From Pelagerythrobacter aerophilus (GTDB lineage Bacteria; Pseudomonadota; Alphaproteobacteria; Sphingomonadales; Sphingomonadaceae), in contig NZ_QXFK01000013.1 in NCBI RefSeq assembly GCF_003581645.1, forward strand, positions 1 to 36,537: a stretch of 36,537 bases of DNA, given 5' to 3'. Shown piece by piece: positions 30,912 through 36,537 of the stretch. The notes beneath the pieces are model-generated. The model searched no databases, had not been told where the DNA came from, and saw only the letters and a list, made by a program, of their open reading frames with translations. How positions within the stretch are numbered: position 1 is the first letter of the stretch; every line of letters starts with the position of its first letter. Position numbers and translations under genes: made by a program.

Positions 30912-31795
30912 TTGCGCCACCGAGCGGTGTAGAGAGCGCCACCATCCTTGGCCGGTTCTAGGCTAAGCGAGCCGATCATCGTTTCCACCGCTTGCCTGGC
31001 TATGGCCAACCCGAAGCCGATATGATCCTTCTTCGTCGAATTGCCGATTTCGAAAGCGGTCTCGATCGGGCCATTGATCCCGCCGCCGTGATCCACCACG
31101 GCGAACCAATAATCGACATCCGTGTCGCCCCAGCTGATGGTTACATCATGCGGGTTTGGTTGCGCTGAGGCGCCCTGCTGCGCCTCTATGGCGTTGCGAA
31201 TCCCGTTCACTACGACCATCCGCACAAGGGATGGGTCACTCTTGATGAGGAAAGGCCGGGCTCCGATCGTGGAAATCCATTCACGAACCTCAGGCTTATA
31301 TTCATCGAGTAACTCGTCCACGAGCGCGGACAAGTCGAACTCCTGGGGTCGCGGCACACCTGCCGCATTCTTCAACAGTTCGATCGCCTCGAACACGCGC
31401 GTGACCGATTCCAAATGACGTTTCGTTTCAGATTCGTCCCAGCGATCACCGAGTTCGCGCCTGCTGGCCAACCGAACGAGCCCGATCGGTGATGAAATCT
31501 CATGGAGTAGGAAGCCCGTGATCCATTCCATGGCTTTGCCGTAGATCTGTTTTCGCACATCGTCCGACACGACATCTGCTTCATCCGATGATGGCGCTGG
31601 CGTCTGCTCGTGCGCCAGCCGCCGGATGGTCTCCTGCAACGCGTAGTTTACGTAGGTGACCGACTCTTCGCGTTGAGCCCTCCGGAGACGCGGAAGATCG
31701 CTTGCGTGTCCGACATCACCAAGGGTTCGCGCTGCTTGGCCGCGAAGATGCGCGGATGATGCGGTCAAGTTGCGCAGAGCCTCGTCGCGATTCAC
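30908..31795 (-). CDS. Soluble HEAT-repeat histidine kinase
   Basis: The 295-residue product has no membrane helix. Residues 1-62 form HEAT-like helices (AARTLGDVGHASDLPRLRRA). The dimerisation helix has a degenerate H box, LLHEISSPIG with H98. The HATPase has an N box with N201 (VVNGIRNAIEA), a G1 box DHGGGI (235-240) and G2 GFGLAIA. Its start overlaps the ATPase stop and its stop overlaps the receiver start, each by ATGA. This points to fixed stoichiometry of the three proteins. Soluble repeat-fused kinases serve as sensors in the anti-phage Detocs systems, where TPR repeats take the place of HEAT. The analogy is inference. Confidence 0.85.
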   Translation of the reverse strand: MNRDEALRNLTASSAHLRGQAARTLGDVGHASDLPRLRRAQREESVTYVNYALQETIRRLAHEQTPAPSSDEADVVSDDVRKQIYGKAMEWITGFLLHEISSPIGLVRLASRRELGDRWDESETKRHLESVTRVFEAIELLKNAAGVPRPQEFDLSALVDELLDEYKPEVREWISTIGARPFLIKSDPSLVRMVVVNGIRNAIEAQQGASAQPNPHDVTISWGDTDVDYWFAVVDHGGGINGPIETAFEIGNSTKKDHIGFGLAIARQAVETMIGSLSLEPAKDGGALYTARWRK

Positions 31796-33627
31796 GTCAG
31801 ACCCTGCGAACCGTAGAATGTCGCGCGCTGACGGAAGGCGGCCGCACCGCCCTCCATGACCGACGTGATAGCGTGAACGACCGGGGGGTCTGCCAGTGCT
31901 CCGGCTGCGATTGGGAACCCACGACGCCCGTCGGAACTGAGCTGAATAACAAAGTCAGCCGCACCAAGGACCGGGATGTTCGCGTTGTGGGTCGAGAACA
32001 GCATCTGGCCATTTGCCGGGCGGGCGAGGATCGACTTAATCAGGGTGTCGGCAATGAAGGCATTATCGATGTGGTCCTCAGGCTGATCCACGATCAGCAG
32101 CCGCTCCATGTGGCGCAACACCAATGGGAGGATCACAGTGCAGCGCTGGCCAGTCGACAGCTCGCCAATGTCCTTATGATCTGGGCCATCCATTAGGGAC
32201 AGGGTCACATAATCGTCGACCGGCACAGTCGCTATGCTGCCCAGATCCGCATCCTTTAGAGCAACGACAACTTTCGCAGCCCGATCGATGGTCATCGATC
32301 CTCGGGTGGCGATCAGATCGAAGTCGTCGTTGTCGACCGCCTCTAGCAATTCGCGCGGGCTGATCCGTGGCGTCAGCGCAGACACTAGATCGTTATACCG
32401 TAAGCCGCTGCCGCGAAGCGCCTCGGTTAATGCGCTCGCGAATGCTTCCGACTGACCGCCCCGCATGACCCCAATGCGGATACGTGGCCCCAGCACTTGA
32501 TTGAGATGGAACGCAGCTTGGGTCCTGGCCTCAAACCGAGAGTTGCGCATCGTTTCGAGCGAGTCTAGCGCTTGGTTGCGGCGCTCAATGACAGTCTGAA
32601 GGTTTGCTATCAGTGCCTGTCTGACAGCCTGAAGCGATTCCAATTGTGCCTTGCGCTCACGCAACAACTGTCCGCGGCGGACAATCTCTCCCGCGCCCGT
32701 CTGAAGCGCCTCAACTTCGCGGCGAAGGTTCCTCGCCTGATCTTCTAAGCCTACCTTTTCAGCCTCAATCTGGCTCGCCATAGCGGCGCTGGCAGACGCG
32801 ACGGCGGCAAGCTCCTGCAGGGCATAATTGATGTATTCATGCGCTCTTCCGACACGCGTACGCAGTTCGCCGAGAGGATCGCCGCCGGCGCCAGCGGGCC
32901 AAGCCTCGCTGCTCATTCCGACACCACCGCCTATCGAAGCGCGCCACCGTTCTACACCTTGGCTGAAACGTTGGATCGCCACGGACGCGACGCTTTTCGC
33001 CGAGATCGTAGCGCTCAGCGCACTAAGTTGGCCAGTCTTGGCGTTCGTATCAGCCGATAGGGCTGCCAACTGCAGCTCCTGCGGCGCGACCTGGTCGATC
33101 TGCTCGAGGATCGACGGGAGTTCCGCCAGCTGCTGATCCAGTTGTTCGATGTCCGCCCGAATGCTGTTTGCTTCAGACGTGAGCGAACGGACCGAAGTAA
33201 CCGCTTCAGTCTCCGCTGCGAGAGTGGACCTCTGGTCTCCAATAAAGCCATCGAGCAATCGTAGCCGTCCGCCGGATTGGAGGCCGACGGTTTCAATCTC
33301 AGTCTGCGACAGCACGATCGGCGGGAGGAATGGGCCAGAAGACCGCGGGGCAGGGTCGTTCGCTGATCGCGAAACGGTGATCCGGCGACCATCCTCTATC
33401 AGAGTCAAGGTGACCTGGCCGGATCCCAATACCGAAAGCGCGTGCTCGCGGCTTCGCTTCGTGGTCTCCGATGTGTAGCCTTCCACGCCGAGACAAAAAC
33501 GAATGAGCTCGATCAGGGTCGTCTTGCCGGTGCCGCGCGCACCGATAACAACGTTCAGGCCGGGCCTCAGACAGACGTCAAAGCCGTTGAGGAATCCCTC
33601 CTCAATCTGAATTCGTTCAATGATCAT
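31792..33627 (-). CDS. SMC/RecF-like ABC ATPase with central coiled coil
   Basis: The 611-residue product has the split ATPase head of SMC, RecN and TrlF-type proteins. The Walker A is GARGTGKTT (29-37) and a Q-loop lies in VLSQTEIE (105-112). A coiled-coil and helical middle covers about 135-370. The signature is ELSTGQRC (489-496), Walker B LLIVDQPEDHID (510-521) and an H-loop FSTHNAN (544-550). The coil is short for SMC and similar to ATPases of defence systems. No nuclease or PHP domain is fused. It is the first gene of a three-gene overlapping operon with the HEAT kinase and lone receiver. Likely role: a DNA- or end-sensing ATPase whose state is relayed to, or gated by, the kinase. The biological process is unknown. 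Confidence 0.88.
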   Translation of the reverse strand: MIIERIQIEEGFLNGFDVCLRPGLNVVIGARGTGKTTLIELIRFCLGVEGYTSETTKRSREHALSVLGSGQVTLTLIEDGRRITVSRSANDPAPRSSGPFLPPIVLSQTEIETVGLQSGGRLRLLDGFIGDQRSTLAAETEAVTSVRSLTSEANSIRADIEQLDQQLAELPSILEQIDQVAPQELQLAALSADTNAKTGQLSALSATISAKSVASVAIQRFSQGVERWRASIGGGVGMSSEAWPAGAGGDPLGELRTRVGRAHEYINYALQELAAVASASAAMASQIEAEKVGLEDQARNLRREVEALQTGAGEIVRRGQLLRERKAQLESLQAVRQALIANLQTVIERRNQALDSLETMRNSRFEARTQAAFHLNQVLGPRIRIGVMRGGQSEAFASALTEALRGSGLRYNDLVSALTPRISPRELLEAVDNDDFDLIATRGSMTIDRAAKVVVALKDADLGSIATVPVDDYVTLSLMDGPDHKDIGELSTGQRCTVILPLVLRHMERLLIVDQPEDHIDNAFIADTLIKSILARPANGQMLFSTHNANIPVLGAADFVIQLSSDGRRGFPIAAGALADPPVVHAITSVMEGGAAAFRQRATFYGSQGLT

Positions 33628-34135
33628 TCTGCCCCTATCGTCCTAGCGCGTTCGCAAGTCGGCGACCCCCAGTGGACGTTTACCGCGTGCGGGTGATCTG
33701 ATCAGACACGATTTTCACGCTGACCGACGAAACTATCACCATGTTTCTACCTCGCAAGAGTGCACGTGCTCGAATGAGGTGAGGGCACTGATTCCAAGAT
33801 CGGGGTGCAGCTCACATAGCTGTTAGACCCAATCTCGCTTTGGAACCGCTTCCTTAGTATCGGCCGAGGGCTCAGCAGGGACATCGCCCTGGAGACGCAG
33901 CCCATCTGGTAGAGATTGCGGATCGCCGCCAAGGCAATATTCGTGCAAGCGACATTTCCATCGCCGAACGTGTGCGTACGAAGATCCGATCGCACCTGCC
34001 TTGGCCGCTGCGAACGGGATTACCAGTTCCCACTGATCGTCGAGATTGGCCTACTCGGTCTGGCCTTGATGCTGGATTGCTTCAGCAGTTCATTAGACGC
34101 TCGGGCCGTCATATAAACCTTGTGGGAGGTGCGGG
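33628..34135. other. Divergent promoter region between the ATPase and DUF3644 operons
   Basis: This 508-base space must drive both operons. CATATAAACC at about 34109-34118 is a possible -10 for the plus-strand operon, followed by the GGGAGGT ribosome site. Much of the rest is a decayed minus-strand frame, described separately. No TnsB-type repeats were found here. Confidence 0.5.
33823..34083 (-). pseudogene. Decayed gene fragment, family unknown
   Basis: Read on the minus strand, a frame with EAIQHQGQTE, then a TAG at 34051-34053, then LDDQWELVIPFAAAKAGAI, RRWKCRLHEYCLGGDP and VPAEPSADTKEAVPKRDWV runs to a TAA at 33823. The residue mix looks like real protein, but there is no start and stops occur directly upstream. 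I do not recognise it. It suggests that the intergenic space arose by gene loss. Confidence 0.3.
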
Positions 34136-35401
34136 ATGGCTGGCGACGAAGACAAACCCAAGAAGGTAAAGCGGCGTCGAGGGAACACCCTGGAGAAGTG
34201 GGAAGTCGCGATCGTCAAGGCCATGATCGCCCGTGGGGATCCGTTCACAAATGACCAGGACATCCTTGCCTATTTCACCCGCCCAACGCGCTCAGTGAAC
34301 CATCGGCTGATCAGTGAGATCCGCAAAGAAGCGAAGCACAAAGCGATCAAGTCCGCGAGCGCCGAAGATCTGGACGCCTTCCTCGCGACTTGGCCCGACA
34401 TTGACCATGAAACTGGCCTCAGCGCTCGTGGTGATGAACTCCTGATCAAAGCGCGTGAAGCTATGATCGCTGCGGTCCAAACGTTTAACAGTGCGGGCCT
34501 AACTTTCCGGGCTGAACTCTTCATTGTAACCGCGGTCATCGCTTGGACTTACCTTCTGCATGCCTGGTTCAAGCGTGAAGGCATCGATTACCGGTATCCC
34601 GGACAGAAAACCAAGGAGGGCGCAGACAAGTACTGGGAACTCGGTCACTGTCTCAAGCAGGGCAGGTGTCCTGCGAAGGGCGGCGCAGCCGATAATCTAC
34701 GGTTCCTGCTCGAGATCAGGCACGAGATTGAGCACCGCTCTACTAGCCGCATCGACGACGCTCTGGGCGCAAAACTCCAGTCGTGCGCGCTGAACTTCAA
34801 CGAGCTACTCAAAAAGGAATTCGGTGCGCAGTATGGTATTGAGAAGCGCCTGCCGATAGCGCTTCAGTTCGTCTCCTTTGGTGCCGAACAGCGCTCCGCT
34901 CTCAAGAAGGCCTCAGGGCTGCCTAAGAACCTCGAGGCCGCGATCGACGCGTTCGAGCACGACCTCAGCGAAGAGCAGTTGAAGGACCCTGCTTATCGGA
35001 TGTCCTACGGCTTCGTACCAATGACAGCTAAGAAGCCGGGTGCGGCGGATACCGGCGGCGCCGTTTCGCCGAAGATCGCGGTGCGTGAGGGCGACCATTA
35101 CCAGCTGATCTGGTCGAAGTTGCAGACGGAAGGTCTGGGCGACGACCTGATCCTGCAACTGATCGACAAGGTCCGCGCGCAGGGCCACGACGCTCGGCAG
35201 GACCCGCTGGGGTTCTTCGAGCACGTCCGGAAGCTCATCAGGGGCAGGAAATCGAAGCGCAAGGACGAGGTGGCTTTCGACCCCGCCATCCTCGAGGATC
35301 GCGATCTCAGGAAGCTTGTTGCAGAAGCGGCCGGGCGAGGCCTGACGCCGCTCGAGGCTATACGCGGAGCCGGGCTGACCGGCATCTGGCCGGAAGCTTG
35401 A
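34136..35401 (+). CDS. DUF3644 protein with HEPN-like R-x4-H motif
   Basis: ATG 34136 is supported by GGGAGGT six bases upstream; the product has 421 residues. A basic N-terminus (9-17) and a helix-turn-helix-like part (18-65, VKAMIARGDPFTNDQDILAYF) come first. A helical domain (about 100-230) follows with the motif R195-x4-H200 (LEIRHEIEHRS), the active-site pattern of HEPN ribonucleases. The last part (about 325-421) is helical and basic. HEPN proteins are common as toxins and anti-phage effectors that cut RNA, but many DUF3644 members are untested. It is the first gene of the operon that continues with TniQ three bases downstream, across the end of the window. Confidence 0.8.
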   Translation: MAGDEDKPKKVKRRRGNTLEKWEVAIVKAMIARGDPFTNDQDILAYFTRPTRSVNHRLISEIRKEAKHKAIKSASAEDLDAFLATWPDIDHETGLSARGDELLIKAREAMIAAVQTFNSAGLTFRAELFIVTAVIAWTYLLHAWFKREGIDYRYPGQKTKEGADKYWELGHCLKQGRCPAKGGAADNLRFLLEIRHEIEHRSTSRIDDALGAKLQSCALNFNELLKKEFGAQYGIEKRLPIALQFVSFGAEQRSALKKASGLPKNLEAAIDAFEHDLSEEQLKDPAYRMSYGFVPMTAKKPGAADTGGAVSPKIAVREGDHYQLIWSKLQTEGLGDDLILQLIDKVRAQGHDARQDPLGFFEHVRKLIRGRKSKRKDEVAFDPAILEDRDLRKLVAEAAGRGLTPLEAIRGAGLTGIWPEA

Positions 35402-36537
35402 GCGATGGACTGGTTGCCCGAGCCCTATCCTGGCGAGACCTTCTACAGCATGCTCGTGCGGTTGCACCGCTATCTGGGCAGACCTCCTTACGCGAGCTTC
35501 GCGCGGGCGATTGCCGGCAGGCGGCAGTTCGTGGCCCTGTGTCACCTACCCTGCGATCTTGCAGCTGTTGCCGAGCGCTTTGGTTGGCCCGACGAGCAGC
35601 TCGACCAGCTGATCCATTCGACCACGACCTATGGCTATCACACCGCGTTCGCGAGCCAGACGGTTCGGGAGAGGGCGCTGCGGCAGATGAAGGGGCAGGG
35701 CGCCTCGCTGCAGTTCACGCTTGGCCTGTCCACGTTTCCGGTGCCGATGCCCGGGAGCCTGCAATTCTGCCGGGACTGCGTCGCCGATGTGCTGGACCGG
35801 GCCGGCGAGGCGTGGTGGCTGCGCTGGCAGCAGCTACCGGGCGTTCTCGTCTGTGCCGAACACGGGACGTGGCTGTACAGATCCTCGGCCGAGCTGAACC
35901 CGCGGAAACGGCATTCGTTGATGTCTCCGGACGAGGCTGCCGAAATGCAAAGCGGAGATCTGTCATGCCGTTCTAACGGCAAACCACCGCCACCGAAACT
36001 GGTCGAGCTAGCGCGTCTGAGCCGGGCTCTTCTCGATGCGCCACCGGAACCGAATGGGCCGGCCGGACAATACCAGCACTACCGGCATATGCTCGCCGAT
36101 CGCGGCCTGCTGAGAGGCACGCAGCACTTGCGAGCTTCGCGAATACAGCAGCTCGTGAGCGACTACTGGGGCGAGACGCTCGAGATGATACCGGGGCTGT
36201 CGCTCGGCACTGACGAGGGCCCGAACTGGGTGACGGACCTGCTGCGCAACAGACGCAAGCTGGCGCCGCCGGCGCAGCATCTCGTACTTCAAACTGCGTT
36301 GGAGCAAGTTCCGGAGGTCGAAAGGCCGTTCGGGCCGCCGCCGTGGCTCTGTCTCAACCCGCTGGCGGAGCATTTCGAGAAACCAGTCGTGACCAGGCAA
36401 AGGCTGGTCCGTGATCGCGGAAAGCTGCACGGTCATTTTACCTGCTCCTGCGGCTATTCCTACAGCAGGACCCGCCGTCCGGACGGGGCGATCGGCAGGC
36501 CTCGCATTCGTCAGTTCGGACCGGAAGCAGGGCGCTT
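35207..36537. repeat. Right copy of the terminal direct repeat
   Basis: This copies bases 1-1331 wherever compared and reaches the last base of the window. Annotated features within it therefore duplicate those at the left end. Confidence 0.95.
35405..36537 (+). CDS. TniQ/TnsD-family protein, right copy cut by the window end
   Basis: Residues 1-377 of the TniQ protein described at 199-1470 are encoded here; the reading frame stays open to the last base. The zinc finger residues are present as in the left copy. If the molecule is circular it is the same gene and should not be counted twice. Confidence 0.85.
   Translation, partial: MDWLPEPYPGETFYSMLVRLHRYLGRPPYASFARAIAGRRQFVALCHLPCDLAAVAERFGWPDEQLDQLIHSTTTYGYHTAFASQTVRERALRQMKGQGASLQFTLGLSTFPVPMPGSLQFCRDCVADVLDRAGEAWWLRWQQLPGVLVCAEHGTWLYRSSAELNPRKRHSLMSPDEAAEMQSGDLSCRSNGKPPPPKLVELARLSRALLDAPPEPNGPAGQYQHYRHMLADRGLLRGTQHLRASRIQQLVSDYWGETLEMIPGLSLGTDEGPNWVTDLLRNRRKLAPPAQHLVLQTALEQVPEVERPFGPPPWLCLNPLAEHFEKPVVTRQRLVRDRGKLHGHFTCSCGYSYSRTRRPDGAIGRPRIRQFGPEAGR

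Noticed and set aside
33747-33995. Minus-strand frame with HTFGDGN, reminiscent of a Fic motif
   Set aside because: The Fic motif needs HPFx(D/E)GN followed by GR and flanking helices. These are absent, and another frame of the same stretch looks more protein-like.
1-36537. tRNA, rRNA or riboswitch genes
   Set aside because: No cloverleaf-like or conserved RNA sequence was noticed by eye in the gaps; a covariance-model search would be needed to be certain.

Overview
The window looks like DNA from an alphaproteobacterium of the order Sphingomonadales, close to Erythrobacteraceae. This is inferred from GC-rich codon use and from the gene families present: a MucR-type regulator, TonB-dependent receptor, OmpW, DUF2490, CHASE3 kinase and sphingomonad-type insertion sequences. 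The first 1,331 bases are repeated at the last 1,331 (offset 35,206; compared at many points). The simplest reading is a circular molecule of about 35.2 kb written with overlapping ends; a tandem copy or two long chromosomal repeats cannot be excluded. No replication initiator, partition, relaxase or integrase gene was recognised.

Layout. (1) Across the join, a plus-strand operon holds a DUF3644 protein with a HEPN-like R-x4-H motif, an orphan TniQ/TnsD protein, a 68-residue DUF2384-like protein and an MbcA/ParS/Xre-type antitoxin with no toxin. (2) 2437-4806: small stress or membrane genes (2-TM protein, zf-TFIIB protein, Bax-inhibitor-1) and an OxyR-like LysR regulator. (3) 4919-7537: DUF465, a small basic protein, NhaA and a Ca2+/Na+ exchanger, divergent from the regulator across an ATAG-N7-CTAT box. 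(4) 7534-11693: a four-gene minus-strand signalling operon with two histidine kinases, a NarL-type regulator and a lone receiver. (5) 11868-16025: an inorganic-carbon cluster with an NTF2-like exported protein, OmpW, periplasmic alpha-carbonic anhydrase, DUF2490, SbtA and an SbtB-like PII protein. (6) 16112-22672: an exported unknown, a zinc-ribbon membrane protein, PhoD and a TonB receptor. (7) 22847-26469: a decayed antitoxin copy, a gene cut by an IS1182-type element, and an abutting IS3-type element. (8) 26840-29823: lipoprotein, methyltransferase, truncated isochorismatase, MucR, NTF2-like protein. (9) 30299-30457: three repeats that look like the TnsB sites of a Tn7-like transposon end. 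(10) 30450-33627: a tightly overlapping operon of SMC-like ATPase, soluble HEAT-repeat histidine kinase and lone receiver, divergent from the HEPN/TniQ operon.

Two functional themes stand out. Regions 3-5 would together handle Na+, H+ and bicarbonate: carbonic anhydrase makes HCO3- in the periplasm, SbtA takes it up with Na+, NhaA and the exchanger reset Na+, and the kinases and LysR protein could tune this. Regions 9, 10 and 1 form an accessory block of ATPase, phosphorelay, HEPN and TniQ proteins next to a transposon end. That block is the best candidate for an undescribed system, possibly in genome defence; this is inference from domains and context only.
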